DNA of 64,000 bases from Cytobacillus oceanisediminis 2691 (GCF_000294775.2 NZ_CP015506.1:2951501-3015500); one strand, 5' to 3'; positions 7,847-16,943 are shown, numbered from the stretch's first letter. Program-made: numbers and translations. Notes: generated by a model from the sequence alone, not told the origin.

Positions 7847-8965
7847 TTGAAAAACATCCCACTCAAAAAATTCTATTTATATATCATATTGGCATTTTGC
7901 ATTGCTGCCTCCGTTCTATTTGTTCAAAACAATGACTCATTCTATGAACGATCCATCGCTGAAGTTAAAGCGGTTAAAACTCATCAAGCTGAAGAAGTAA
8001 CGGATATTTACGATAATGAAGACCGCATTTATGAACAGCAGATAGTGGCAGAAATAACGAATGGCGAAGAAAAAGGACAGCAAATCCACTTATCAAATCA
8101 GTTTTCTAAATCCCAAGCATACGATTATGAAATTCAGACAGGACAAAAGTTATTTGTGTCCATAAAGGAAAAAAAAGCAGGTGCTGCAGAACTAAGCGGA
8201 GATATCCTAGATCTGAAGCGCGACCATTACATAATCTTGACAGGATGGATCTTTATCCTGATACTGCTCTTTGTCGGAAAAAAACAAGGTCTCTTTTCCA
8301 TATTCAGCCTGGCAGTTAATGCCGTGCTGCTTTCCTATGCATTGGATGTATATCTGAAAAATCCGGAAATAAGCCTGCTGCTGATCTGCAGTGTGGCAGT
8401 CATTTTATTTACCGTTACCTCCCTTCTGCTCGTAAATGGCTTCAACGAAAAAACATATGCTGCGATTATTGCAACGCTAGCGGCTACATTCTTATCATTA
8501 TTGGTCACTTATCTGGTCATATGGTTAACTGGCGGGAAGGGGCTAAGATACGAAGAGCTCCAGTTTATAACCAGGCCCTATCAGATGGTTTTCTTAGCCG
8601 GTTTATTTATCGGCTCGTTGGGGGCGGTTATGGATGTAGCCATTACCATGTCATCTTCACTGTTTAGCTTGTATGAAAAAAATAACAGCATTCCAGTGCA
8701 GGCTCTTAAACGCTCTGGAATGGAAGTAGGCAAAGACATTATGGGCACCATGACGAATATCTTGTTTTTCGCCTATATCAGCGGCTCCATTCCGATGCTT
8801 ATTCTGTATATAAAAAATGACTCCCCGCTCGGATTCAGCCTATCCATGAACCTTTCACTGGAATTAGCCCGGGCACTTGCCGGAGGAATTGGGATTGTAA
8901 TCACGATTCCGATTGGGTTGTATACGACGATATACTTCATTAATAGAAAGAGGGCCCAAAGATGA
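7847..8965 (+). CDS. YibE/F-family membrane protein (long partner)
   Basis: A 372-residue protein with one N-terminal membrane segment, an extracytoplasmic region of about 100 residues, and then about seven membrane segments. It ends with the YibE/F hallmark MDVAITMSSSLFSLYEKN and GMEVGKDIMGTMTNILFFAY. The start is TTG 7847 with GGAGG 7 bases ahead; an upstream in-frame TTG at 7751 has no ribosome site. It overlaps the next gene by ATGA. In lactic acid bacteria YibE/F-type proteins are linked to bacteriocin and transport phenotypes; the function here is unknown. Confidence 0.88.
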   Translation: MKNIPLKKFYLYIILAFCIAASVLFVQNNDSFYERSIAEVKAVKTHQAEEVTDIYDNEDRIYEQQIVAEITNGEEKGQQIHLSNQFSKSQAYDYEIQTGQKLFVSIKEKKAGAAELSGDILDLKRDHYIILTGWIFILILLFVGKKQGLFSIFSLAVNAVLLSYALDVYLKNPEISLLLICSVAVILFTVTSLLLVNGFNEKTYAAIIATLAATFLSLLVTYLVIWLTGGKGLRYEELQFITRPYQMVFLAGLFIGSLGAVMDVAITMSSSLFSLYEKNNSIPVQALKRSGMEVGKDIMGTMTNILFFAYISGSIPMLILYIKNDSPLGFSLSMNLSLELARALAGGIGIVITIPIGLYTTIYFINRKRAQR

Positions 8966-9738
8966 ACGCCATCCTATTGCTGTCAGCCATATTATTTATT
9001 CTGATGACCCTTATCGGCGGAAAAAAAGGAGCAAGATCATTTTTTGCGATCTTCCTCAATTTCGGTGTGATTATTTTCGTCCTCTTCTTTATGAACGATC
9101 CAAACATCAATTCAATTATCGTTACATTATTCGCATGTGCACTAATTGGCTGTATCAATCTATTTTTTATAAATGAAGTGAACATTAAGACGATAACCGC
9201 ATTTCTGTCTTCGATCATTACTACAGTAGTTCTCATTGTGTTCATTGTCATCATTGCAGATAAGGCAAATATTCAGGGATTTGGTGAAGAGGAAATAGAA
9301 GAGTTGAGCATATTTTCCCTTTATATTGGGGTTGATTTTGTTAAAGTGGCTGCATCTGTCATCATCATGAGTACAATCGGCGCCATAACAGATGCTGCCA
9401 TGGCCATCTCTTCGCCAATGAGGGAAATTCATTATCATCATCCGGACATTAGCAGAAAAGACTTGTTCCAAGCTGGCATCAGCATCGGTAAGGATATTCT
9501 CGGAACAAGCACCAACACATTATTTTTCGCCTTCTTTGGCGGATATTTAGCACTTCTGATATGGTTTAAAGACCTATCCTATTCACCAGGTGAAATTATC
9601 AATTCAAAGATTTTCAGCGGTGAGATGATTACGGTCTTCTGTGCAGGAATTGGTGTTACGATGGTCATTCCTGTCACGTCGTGGATTACTGCAATGTATT
9701 TAGTGAAAAGAGGAAATACATCCGATAGCACTGAATAG
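8962..9738 (+). CDS. YibE/F-family membrane protein (short partner)
   Basis: A 258-residue protein with about seven membrane helices. It carries the same motif block as its partner (AITDAAMAISSPMREI, GKDILGTSTNTLFFAFFGGY). It starts in an ATGA overlap with the long partner, so the two are co-translated and probably form a heteromeric membrane complex. A hairpin follows. Confidence 0.88.
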   Translation: MNAILLLSAILFILMTLIGGKKGARSFFAIFLNFGVIIFVLFFMNDPNINSIIVTLFACALIGCINLFFINEVNIKTITAFLSSIITTVVLIVFIVIIADKANIQGFGEEEIEELSIFSLYIGVDFVKVAASVIIMSTIGAITDAAMAISSPMREIHYHHPDISRKDLFQAGISIGKDILGTSTNTLFFAFFGGYLALLIWFKDLSYSPGEIINSKIFSGEMITVFCAGIGVTMVIPVTSWITAMYLVKRGNTSDSTE

Positions 9739-9750
9739 CTTTGAAACACT

Positions 9751-9778
9751 ACTGCAGCCCTTTTAAAAGGCTGCAGTA
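9751..9778 (+). terminator. Hairpin after YibE/F operon
   Basis: A near-perfect palindrome with ends ACTGCAGCC and GGCTGCAGT around TTTTAAAA. The T-tract is weak on both strands. It lies between convergent genes and may act in both directions. Confidence 0.55.
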
Positions 9779-9808
9779 ATGGTTAATACTTATTTCTATT
9801 GCTTATAC

Positions 9809-10828
9809 CTATTGCTTTTTATGTATCAGCATCTTCCTATTAGTTACAAGCGGAGGCTGCTCCAGCCATTTTTCCTTTACCACGATATCAAAGGTATCCT
9901 TTGCATAAAGCATGACTTCTGCAATAATTTTACTGTATTGAGATGTTAGATCAGTTCTCATGGACACTGACATGGCATGTGAAATTAAACTAATGTCTAC
10001 GGAATTTAAAACATTGATCATTGAAAAAATAAGTTTGTCTGAAAAAGGTGCCACCATGGATTCTGTTACTTCCATTCCGACGGTCACGGTTCCAAGTAGC
10101 TCTTCTTCCATTAATAAGTTATTGAAAAAGGATATCTGTTTTTCGCTGAGCGTTTTTCCTTTCAAAATATGTTTTTTCAGTTCTTTGTCTTTTACTACTT
10201 GAGCAAACGCAAGCATGATGAGAACTGAAAAATAATTCCGCTCGATGTTAAAAAATATTTCCGATAATTCTATTGCATTCAAGGGACGTTTTGCACCTAT
10301 AATTCCCGACAGAAATGAATCCTTTTGAACAAATTCAATTTCTTTGGGATAGTTCATTTTTGGCGGGCGATCATAAATACCCTTACCCAGCATCATCTTG
10401 ACTGCTTTGCCAAACATTTCTGTAGAGGTATGTATACACTCTGTAAAAAAATCCAGTACATCCAGCCGAACATTATTTGAAGCAGTATAGCTGAAATTAA
10501 TCATTCCCAATCGATTCATCATATAAATATAGCTCAGGGTGAACACATCATTGAATAATGGAGGGGCTGACAAATTGACATCCCCTTCGGAAAAGGCAGC
10601 CGGTACCGGAAAATTTTCTGAGAGAAAAATTTTTTTGATCTTATCTATTCTTCCTTGCGAAATTTGCAATGACTCTTTTGCTAATGGAATGATTTCCTCA
10701 TCTTGAAGGTGGTGTAAAAAATACTGGAGAAAACAGGAACCCATGCTTTCTTGTAAATAAACCCCCCAAAGGCCTCCAATTTCTGTGCAAGTCAGTTCAA
10801 TATTTACCTTCTTATTCCCGTATTCCAC
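9809..10828 (-). CDS. DUF3231 protein (two-domain)
   Basis: A 339-residue protein made of two similar helical halves. The first carries LWGVYLQESMGSCFLQYFLHH and DVNLSAPPLFNDVF, and the second VTESMVAPFSDKLIFSMIN and WLEQPP. It is a paralogue of 14682-15707. GTG 10828 lies 7 bases after GGGGGG and gives the family length; ATG 10846 lacks a ribosome site. DUF3231 proteins are common in spore formers and thought to be ferritin-like, but their role is unknown. Confidence 0.85.
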   Translation of the reverse strand: MEYGNKKVNIELTCTEIGGLWGVYLQESMGSCFLQYFLHHLQDEEIIPLAKESLQISQGRIDKIKKIFLSENFPVPAAFSEGDVNLSAPPLFNDVFTLSYIYMMNRLGMINFSYTASNNVRLDVLDFFTECIHTSTEMFGKAVKMMLGKGIYDRPPKMNYPKEIEFVQKDSFLSGIIGAKRPLNAIELSEIFFNIERNYFSVLIMLAFAQVVKDKELKKHILKGKTLSEKQISFFNNLLMEEELLGTVTVGMEVTESMVAPFSDKLIFSMINVLNSVDISLISHAMSVSMRTDLTSQYSKIIAEVMLYAKDTFDIVVKEKWLEQPPLVTNRKMLIHKKQ

Positions 10829-10943
10829 AAATGAACCCCCCACCATGTTTTAGTAGGTTTATTATTCCAAAAAGATTAACAAAAAAATCTATCTTTTCAT
10901 GAAGTAATATATTCCATAGTTAAACAAAAGCAATCCCTTTGCA

Positions 10944-10975
10944 TGAAAAAACAAGCTGCTAATTTGCAGCTTGTT
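10944..10975 (-). terminator. Terminator-like hairpin upstream of DUF3231 gene
   Basis: Stem AACAAGCTGC / GCAGCTTGTT with a 6-base loop. On the minus strand it runs into six Ts, so it terminates minus-strand transcription about 115 bases before the DUF3231 start. No minus-strand gene lies just upstream, so it may be a leader attenuator or block readthrough. Confidence 0.65.
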
Positions 10976-11129
10976 CTTTAGTTACTAAGATGAAAATCCC
11001 TTGAATGATAAACTTCAGATCTTAACTTAATTTACAAAAAGTCTTTTTAGGATAATTTCCCCATTTTACATTTATTGGTATTTAATTTTGGATATCGTCA
11101 ATACTAATATGAGAAAATGAGGTGAACTT

Positions 11130-11621
11130 ATGCACTGCATCCTTGTTATCCTGGTCATTATCTTTGCTTATTTTAAAGGTGACTGGCACAATTGGGAAAG
11201 ATATTATCCTTCCATGCTATACATTTCCGTAGCATCCTTCATTTATGAATTTATATCACACAGCCATTTTCACTTATGGGAACTTGAAAAAGGCCTTTTA
11301 AATCTGATGGGTGTTCATCTATTGCATAACATCCTAATTAACCCTTTAATTGGATTTATGTTCTTATCTAATATCCCCAGCAGCCTAAAAAAGCAAATTT
11401 TCTATTATGCAAAATGGATTGTCTTATTTTGGGCGGCTGAATGGCTGGCAAACCGATTTAGTTTTATATCCTACCATAATGGATGGAATATTTGGTGGTC
11501 ATTTTTATTTGTAATCATTATGTTTCCAATGATTCATTTACACTATGTCCATAAACTTCGTGCATTATTTCTTTCGGTTATTATTGCAGCTATTTATTTA
11601 TATTTATTTGATTATCTATAA
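11130..11621 (+). CDS. CBO0543-type membrane protein
   Basis: A 163-residue integral membrane protein with about five hydrophobic helices and histidine/tryptophan-rich loops (HSHFHLWELEKG, WAAEWLANRFSF). It resembles the CBO0543 family of small Bacillus and Clostridium membrane proteins, one of four in this window (also 16944, 19129 and 19877). It starts at an ATG 6-7 bases after GAGGTG. Function unknown; several members sit beside spore- or germination-linked genes, so such a role is a guess. Confidence 0.75.
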   Translation: MHCILVILVIIFAYFKGDWHNWERYYPSMLYISVASFIYEFISHSHFHLWELEKGLLNLMGVHLLHNILINPLIGFMFLSNIPSSLKKQIFYYAKWIVLFWAAEWLANRFSFISYHNGWNIWWSFLFVIIMFPMIHLHYVHKLRALFLSVIIAAIYLYLFDYL

Positions 11622-11683
11622 ATACACATCGGGATGCCAGCCAAATACATACAACCTTAAAAAAACACATTCTCAGAACCGTT

Positions 11684-12508
11684 TTAAAGGTGATCAGCAG
11701 CTTCCCCTGTGGAATTTTTTCCCTTAACCTGCTTTAACGTCGCCACTATAAGAAAGCTGACGATCACTAATAAAAGCCATGAACTCACCTTCCCCAAATG
11801 AACGAGGCTCCATGCGTCGGCCTGATTGGGGTATTCCCAGGCCCCAAAGAATGTTGCGATATTTTCCGCTATCCATATAAAGAAACCGATAAGCACAAAA
11901 GAAAGTGCAAGCGGCATACGGTATTGGATTCCTCCTACCTCGTAACTGACCCAGGATCTCCAAAAAACAATCAGAACCATTCCAGACAGCCACCATCGGA
12001 TATCGATCCAATAATGGTGAGTGAAAAAATTCAAATAAATCGCAGCAGCAAGAGGTACTACTGCCAGGAATGGCGGCCACTTAATCAAGTCAACCTTCAG
12101 CCTTCTCCACGCCTGGCAGAGATAACTTGCTACACTGGCATACATGAAACCGCTGTATAAAGGAACTCCAAACACTTTGGTATAGCCATCCTCCGGATAA
12201 GCCCATGAGCCCATATGGACCTTAAATAGTTCAAGTGCAAGGCCAATAATATGGAACAAAGTGATAACCTTCAATTCATCCTTCGTTTCAAGCCCCGACC
12301 GCACCATGAACCACTGCATCAGGAGACAAATAATCAGCAGCCAGTCATATCTCGGCAGAATGGGCATCGGCAGGAATTTGGTTAAAGCTAAAGAAGCAAA
12401 AATAACAACAGGAAATAAGCAGGACAATGCCTGCTCCCAGCCAAAACGAAAGAGCTGTTTCAGTGACCGAATCGAACGTGGCTCCTCTTTCCGAATAGTC
12501 AAATGCAT
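11684..12508 (-). CDS. DUF817 membrane protein
   Basis: A 274-residue protein with eight or nine predicted membrane segments. It carries the family features of DUF817 (FKVHMGSWAYPEDGYTKVFGVPLYSGFMYASVASY; cited as a region, residues about 95-130, shown here by its ends VHMGSWAYPE and PLYSGFMYAS). The ATG at 12508 follows GGGGG by 7 bases; an upstream ATG in frame at 12568 has none. Function unknown. The next genes on this strand (XRE regulator, DUF2975) end 22 bases upstream, so co-transcription is possible. Confidence 0.85.
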   Translation of the reverse strand: MHLTIRKEEPRSIRSLKQLFRFGWEQALSCLFPVVIFASLALTKFLPMPILPRYDWLLIICLLMQWFMVRSGLETKDELKVITLFHIIGLALELFKVHMGSWAYPEDGYTKVFGVPLYSGFMYASVASYLCQAWRRLKVDLIKWPPFLAVVPLAAAIYLNFFTHHYWIDIRWWLSGMVLIVFWRSWVSYEVGGIQYRMPLALSFVLIGFFIWIAENIATFFGAWEYPNQADAWSLVHLGKVSSWLLLVIVSFLIVATLKQVKGKNSTGEAADHL

Positions 12509-12530
12509 CTTTAATCCCCCACCTGTATCA

Positions 12531-12746
12531 TTAATCTTCCTTATCATTGCGGTATTCCAGGATATCACCAGGCTGGCAGTCCAAAGCTTTACAAATGGCC
12601 TCCAGAGTTGAAAACCTTATCGCCTTCGCCTTTCCATTTTTCAAAATAGAGAGGTTTGCCATTGTGATTCCTACCCTTTCTGAGAGTTCTGTTACACTCA
12701 TTTTCCTTTTTGCCAGCATCACATCAACATTTATAATAATAGCCAT
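12531..12746 (-). CDS. XRE-family small regulator (YozG-like)
   Basis: A 71-residue protein that is almost entirely one helix-turn-helix domain (MSVTELSERVGITMANLSIL, then STLEAICKALDCQPGDILEY), like B. subtilis YozG. Its ATG has GAGGTGAGAAC ahead. It starts 9 bases after the DUF2975 stop, a pairing seen repeatedly in Bacilli where the membrane protein is thought to modulate the repressor. Confidence 0.9.
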   Translation of the reverse strand: MAIIINVDVMLAKRKMSVTELSERVGITMANLSILKNGKAKAIRFSTLEAICKALDCQPGDILEYRNDKED

Positions 12747-12755
12747 GTTCTCACC

Positions 12756-13238
12756 TCAGACCGTTAAATCATTTTCTGATTTTATATCAATTGCCTCTTG
12801 CAAAAGCTTTTGCAGAACAGCCGCAAAGACTGCTATAACCATTGAAGCAAAAGGAACCAGCAAGCCAACGAAGATGACACCCGGGGCATCGTCTATTTCT
12901 GCAAAAATATAGAAAATCGGCAGTACCAGCACATGTAATCCGGCGATGGTGATGGCACAATATTTAATTTTCTTTAAAGCTGTGACAGATAAATCTGAGA
13001 AAGCCTTATTTTTGTCAATATAGCGCAAAAGTTTGAAAGCCTGATACAGCGCAAAGTAAAAAGGAAGCGTCGAAGCATAAAACACGATGTAAACCCAATA
13101 TTTAAGGAAAGCAAACTTCGGCAGCATTTCACCTGCAACTTTCCCCAGCTCAGGCACCAAAAAAATACATAGAACTAAAATTGGGACTCCTAATAGAAAA
13201 ACGGCTATTTTTAAGAACAATGTTGTTACTTTTTCCAT
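12756..13238 (-). CDS. DUF2975 membrane protein (YoaS-like)
   Basis: A 160-residue protein with four membrane helices and the central cytoplasmic motif LRYIDKNKAFSDLSVTALKK characteristic of DUF2975. The ATG at 13238 has GAGGTG 6 bases ahead; the frame runs on to 13376 without a ribosome site. It is the first gene of a pair with the XRE regulator, and an AT-rich inverted repeat 44 bases upstream may be the operator. Confidence 0.88.
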   Translation of the reverse strand: MEKVTTLFLKIAVFLLGVPILVLCIFLVPELGKVAGEMLPKFAFLKYWVYIVFYASTLPFYFALYQAFKLLRYIDKNKAFSDLSVTALKKIKYCAITIAGLHVLVLPIFYIFAEIDDAPGVIFVGLLVPFASMVIAVFAAVLQKLLQEAIDIKSENDLTV

Positions 13239-13281
13239 AAAAAACACCTCACTTCTTATTTTCAGTTTGATTTTAATACAA

Positions 13282-13304
13282 TATTTATCGTTTTGCAATA
13301 AATA
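13282..13304 (-). promoter_or_regulatory. Inverted repeat upstream of DUF2975-XRE pair
   Basis: TATTTAT and ATAAATA separated by 9 bases, in the expected promoter zone. A candidate site for the XRE regulator; AT-rich repeats arise by chance, so this is weak. Confidence 0.3.
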
Positions 13305-13368
13305 ATTAGTGTTTTTTATTATATTTTTATTGAAATGTAACCTACTCATTGAATCAAACAAATTAAAA

Positions 13369-13397
13369 TAGAGCATTTCTTATTTCAAAATGCTCTA
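13369..13397 (-). terminator. Terminator-like hairpin
   Basis: Stem TAGAGCATTT / AAATGCTCTA with a 9-base loop, followed on the minus strand by TTTTAATTT. It marks the edge between the DUF2975 operon and the decayed region to its right. Confidence 0.6.
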
Positions 13398-13847
13398 TTA
13401 CCAATATTCTCTGATTGCTCAGCAGGTCCTGAGAAAGAGTAGTCTGCAGATGGAATTTATAATTGATTACGGGTTTGGTTAGGTTCATATTATCCAGCGG
13501 CCATTTGTTGCATTGCCAACTTGCTAGATAAATGATGGAATGTTGGTCTACCTTTCTTTTTCAGTTCCCATTAGAAAAGAAGTAACTTTCATTCGTAATG
13601 AAAATGATAACAGCATGTTCAGGCACTTAAGTTCCCTGGAATGGAAATGGGAAAAGATTTAGCTTTCATCGAATGATAAAGGTCTAAAAGATTAAAAAAC
13701 GAAATTTACCGCTTTCTCCCATAAAAATATTAGTTCATTTATTAAAACCGATAGTTCCTGACATTAAATCAAATATCATTCTCACTGCACATACATACAG
13801 TTAAGGGCAAATATAGATATTGATATATGAGGGAAAGGAGATGGGAT
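13398..13847. other. Non-coding stretch with gene remnants
   Basis: No intact gene. The only recognisable piece is a YibE/F-like fragment at 13599-13661, listed separately. The rest is AT-rich with no clear promoter or repeat. An AAAGGAG ribosome site at about 13834 introduces the broken solute-binding-protein gene that follows. Confidence 0.5.
13599..13661 (+). pseudogene. Fragment of a YibE/F gene
   Basis: In one frame it reads QHVQALKFPGMEMGKDL, matching PVQALKRSGMEVGKDI of the intact YibE/F protein at 8701-8740 of this window. Similarity is also visible in the DNA (both have TGAAAA-ATAACAGCAT, then CAGGC-CTTAA and CTGGAATGGAA), with a small deletion. Flanking sequence is no longer recognisable. 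Confidence 0.6.
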
Positions 13848-14252
13848 ATGAAAGGAGAAAACACGCTGGAATATCCAAGATGAACGATTCATGCAGCGGA
13901 TTTTTCGGAACTGAATTGGCTATATGTGCTGTTTAATACAATGGAAGAACCAGTCAGGGCAGACCGGGAAGGCGGATTGATTCCTTCACTTGCGAAAGAA
14001 ATAAAATGGCTTAATGAACATACCATGCAGATCCGTTTGCATGTAACTAATTTTCATTATGGTCAGCAGCTTTCCGCTGCAAATGTCAAATATAGCTTTG
14101 ATGAGGTGCAAAAATGGGATGCTCCTCCCCCCGGCACTTGGCTGAATCTTCCTGAAGGCACAACCTGCACGATCATTAACAGCAATACCCTTCTGTTTGA
14201 ATTTCCTCAGGCTGACGGCTATTCATCCATAATGAATCAAATGCAGGTATAA
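13848..14252 (+). pseudogene. Family 5 solute-binding protein, truncated remnant
   Basis: The ATG at 13848 follows AAAGGAG, but the frame stops at codon 12 and then resumes in the same frame as an open stretch to 14252. It carries the peptide/nickel-binding protein core: LFNTMEEPVRAD, GGLIPSLAKEIKWLNEHT, FHYGQQLSAANVKYSFDEV. Only about 125 residues remain of a usual length of about 500; the signal peptide and the C-terminal two thirds are lost. Non-functional. Confidence 0.75.
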
Positions 14253-14663
14253 CTGTCCATTCAAAATTCTCTTTAAGCTGATTCCCATAAGAAGTCCAGG
14301 AAAATCACATAACATGGGAAACCACATAGTCCCAAGAGTGATTTCCAAATCTTTACTTTTGATGGGACCAAGAGCCCTGCTGTTATAAATGCCGCTGATC
14401 AGACAAATGGGAGTTACGAGAAGTTTTTTTCTCCTCCTCAGCCTGCCTCTTTAACGCATCCCACATGGCAAAAAAGTATAAACCTGGATAGAGCATCAGC
14501 CATTGATAATTAGTCAGAACAATTGCTTCCTGTATTTTTCCGTGAAAGCTTAAACGAATTACTTCATTGAAATTGGAATTGATATGGTCAGTACTACCAA
14601 GACAATAAAGAGAGTTCTTTTATAAAGCTTGCCATGCAAAACTTGTGCAAAACGATACTCCAT
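14253..14663 (-). pseudogene. Decayed small membrane-protein gene
   Basis: Begins at an ATG at 14663 (MEYRFAQVLHGKLYKRTLFI) and stops after about 35 codons. Other frames continue with NEVIRLSFHGKIQEAIVLTN, NYQWLMLYPGLYFFAMWDAL and finally TLGTMWFPMLCDFPGLLMGI. At least two frame changes and stops are needed to join them. The pattern suggests a protein of about 130 residues with three or four membrane segments. Family not named with confidence. Confidence 0.6.
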
Positions 14664-14681
14664 AAAAGACTTTCAATGACT

Positions 14682-15707
14682 TTATCCTGTTTTATGTCTC
14701 TTTGCCAATTCTTCATGATCGGTCGCAATGGGCGGCTGCTCCATCCATTCATTTTTGATTAATAAATTGATGCCATCTTCAGCTAATACTCCCATCTCAG
14801 CAATCATTCGCGCGTAGCTCGCTGATAAGTCCCTCCTCTGGCACATGGACAATGCCTCACCATAATATCCTATGGCAGATGAAAGCAGTGCTGCTATATG
14901 TGTCATTATCAGTTTGTCAGAAAAGGGTGGAACAGTTGAATCGGTTACTTCTGTTTCAAGAGTTTTCGGTATGTTTAAATTATCTTCTTCCAACATTGAT
15001 GAGAGGATCTCAAAGTGTTTATGGCAGAGATGTCTGCTTCTTTCCATATATTTTCGTACCTCTTTTGATTGAGCCACTTGACTAAAGCCCAGTTCCAGAA
15101 CAATTTTCGCCATTGTCTTTTGCATATTCATATATGTACCGCTAATTTCAACTGCGCTAATTGGTCTGCGTTTTCCAAGCCACCCTGTTAAATATTTTTT
15201 CTCTTCCAAAAAGTCAACAGACTGATGATTATTAAAAACCGGCGGCTTACTCAGAATCCCTTTGTTCAGCAAGACATTAGATGCCCGATCGACCAGTTTA
15301 AGAGTTTCCCCTATCACTTGCATCATGTATTGCCTCTGGTCTTCGCGAATGGCGTTTCCCATTGCACCGGCATATCTTGTTAGCCCATGAATGGACATGA
15401 TATGAATATAAATGATCATAAATGTATCGGTAAACAATGGCGGAGCTTCCAGATTGACATCTTCATCCGTAAATCCAATAGGTATTGGATATTTTTCTTC
15501 TGTCAGAAATACCTTTACTTTTTGGAGATGCCGTTCAGATAAATCAAGTGCATAGATAAGGACATCCTTGATGTTTTCATCCTTGACATGATGAACAAAA
15601 TAACGCAGTATGCAGCGAGATAAGCTGTCATTCATATATTGTGACCAGAGGGTAGCTAATTCAGGTGCCGTAATTTTTGTATGGTGATTAAATGAATCCT
15701 TGTCCAT
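14682..15707 (-). CDS. DUF3231 protein (two-domain)
   Basis: A 341-residue paralogue of 9809-10828. The first half has LATLWSQYMNDSLSRCILRY and VNLEAPPLFTDTFMIIYIH; the second has VTDSTVPPFSDKLIMTHIA and NEWMEQPP. GGGAGG precedes the ATG. It appears intact despite lying in the most decayed part of the window. Role unknown; probably helical-bundle, ferritin-like. Confidence 0.87.
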   Translation of the reverse strand: MDKDSFNHHTKITAPELATLWSQYMNDSLSRCILRYFVHHVKDENIKDVLIYALDLSERHLQKVKVFLTEEKYPIPIGFTDEDVNLEAPPLFTDTFMIIYIHIMSIHGLTRYAGAMGNAIREDQRQYMMQVIGETLKLVDRASNVLLNKGILSKPPVFNNHQSVDFLEEKKYLTGWLGKRRPISAVEISGTYMNMQKTMAKIVLELGFSQVAQSKEVRKYMERSRHLCHKHFEILSSMLEEDNLNIPKTLETEVTDSTVPPFSDKLIMTHIAALLSSAIGYYGEALSMCQRRDLSASYARMIAEMGVLAEDGINLLIKNEWMEQPPIATDHEELAKRHKTG

Positions 15708-15788
15708 TTTGATTGCCTCCCGTTATTTTCTTGGATTAGTGTTACCTTTTGTCAGCTATTTATTTAAAATAATGAAGATCAAGAAAAT

Positions 15789-15830
15789 AAAAGGAGACCA
15801 TTTCTAATAAAAATGATCTCCTTTTTGTTT
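15789..15830. terminator. Bidirectional terminator
   Basis: Stem AAAAGGAGACCATTT / AAATGATCTCCTTTT with one mismatch and a 7-base loop, with T-rich sequence on both strands. It serves the decayed peptidase gene to its right. Confidence 0.8.
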
Positions 15831-15862
15831 AATATGAAATCCTGGCCAGGAGGTTAACATTG

Positions 15863-16112
15863 TTATCCAAGCTTGCTCAGCCTCTCGATCGTACTTGCCA
15901 GTAAAGCCGTTCGCTTCGGGAACGTTTTTAAATCGATATACTCATCTGTTTCACTGTGGGAAAATTCTCCGAGCGGTCCCATGCCGTCCACAGTTGGGAC
16001 GCCTTCAGTGGATGTATACGCTGCATCCGAACCTCCACCTTTCCTCTCGCCGTTAATTTTCACTACCGGCTTAAAAAACTCCCTAATAAGCACTCATTTC
16101 CCAAACTGCTCA
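15863..16112 (-). pseudogene. C-terminal fragment of an M20 (glutamate carboxypeptidase-like) peptidase
   Basis: The fragment holds the family's C-terminal signature GGGSDAAYTSTEGVPTVDGM and GEFSHSETDEYIDLKTFPKR, which includes metal-ligand and substrate-site residues of M20 peptidases. About 300 N-terminal residues are missing, and sequence upstream of about 16112 is unrelated. It runs into a terminator at 15789-15830. Confidence 0.78.
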
Positions 16113-16150
16113 GGAAGAATACTATTTAAACACCTCCTCCGAAAAATGAA

Positions 16151-16184
16151 AAACCCAACTCAAACCCCTTGAGTTGGGTTTTTT
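16151..16184. terminator. Terminator after DUF3231 gene
   Basis: A 13-bp stem (AAACCCAACTCAA / TTGAGTTGGGTTT) with T-tracts on both sides. It abuts the stop codon of the gene on its right, so it ends that minus-strand transcript. Confidence 0.88.
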
Positions 16185-16737
16185 ACCTTTGTGGAGAACC
16201 TGGAGTATAGTAATATGGCGGCACTTTAAGCCATCCTCTTTTCCTCATCAATGTTTTTACAGTTGCCCCTATTGCTGTCCATTCTAAAAAGAATTCAGTC
16301 CACATGAGGCCTAAATCATTACGGATAGCGTCTGCCTGTCCTTTTGCGCATGCTTGTGAACATGTAACTAATTTAAAGGCGACGCCATTTGCAATTTCAT
16401 CATCCGTTAACTTAACACCTAAGGGAACATCTTTCGGGTTTGAATTTGGCTTTGAAGAAGTTACATCAGGTAAAGGAATTCCTTCGTTTTTCATAAAATT
16501 GCCTACCCTTTTCACCTGTGCTTCACATACCTTTACTATATCTGTCAGCATTTCCCGTACTTCATCATCAGCAGTTGTGTTTAATCCCATTTCTTCGTAC
16601 CGGATAAATTCTTCAACTAAAGTTACATACTTCCATAGGTCTCCAACTTCAATCACATGTAAGAGAGATTTAGGTTCATTTGTATTATCAAATGAAATTC
16701 TGAGCATATTAAAAATTGCTTCTAACGCGTTAGGCAT
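16183..16737 (-). CDS. DUF3231-type protein (single domain)
   Basis: A 184-residue paralogue of 6035-6583, sharing PKSLLHVIEVGDLWKYVTL, NSNPKDVPLGVKLTDDEIAN and LKVPPYYYTPGSP. GAGGAGG lies 7 bases before the ATG. It has no signal peptide or membrane segment. This is the fourth DUF3231-type gene in 11 kb. Function unknown. Confidence 0.78.
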   Translation of the reverse strand: MPNALEAIFNMLRISFDNTNEPKSLLHVIEVGDLWKYVTLVEEFIRYEEMGLNTTADDEVREMLTDIVKVCEAQVKRVGNFMKNEGIPLPDVTSSKPNSNPKDVPLGVKLTDDEIANGVAFKLVTCSQACAKGQADAIRNDLGLMWTEFFLEWTAIGATVKTLMRKRGWLKVPPYYYTPGSPQR

Positions 16738-16943
16738 CTTTTTACCTCCTCATTATATATGTTGTGTAGAGGCGGAAAGAAAATACAAGGATTTACATGC
16801 ACTTGTTATATATTAAGCGAAACTCTCCCTATTTACAGCAAACAGAGGGATCTATAGATGCAATTTGTAACTCCTGATTCTTAAAAGAGTGGCATAATTG
16901 ATTTACCATTTGAAAATAATTAGAAAAAGATAGGGTGAATTAT

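Noticed and set aside
11724..12160. ORFs on both strands inside the DUF817 gene
   Set aside because: Shadows of a clear membrane-protein frame.
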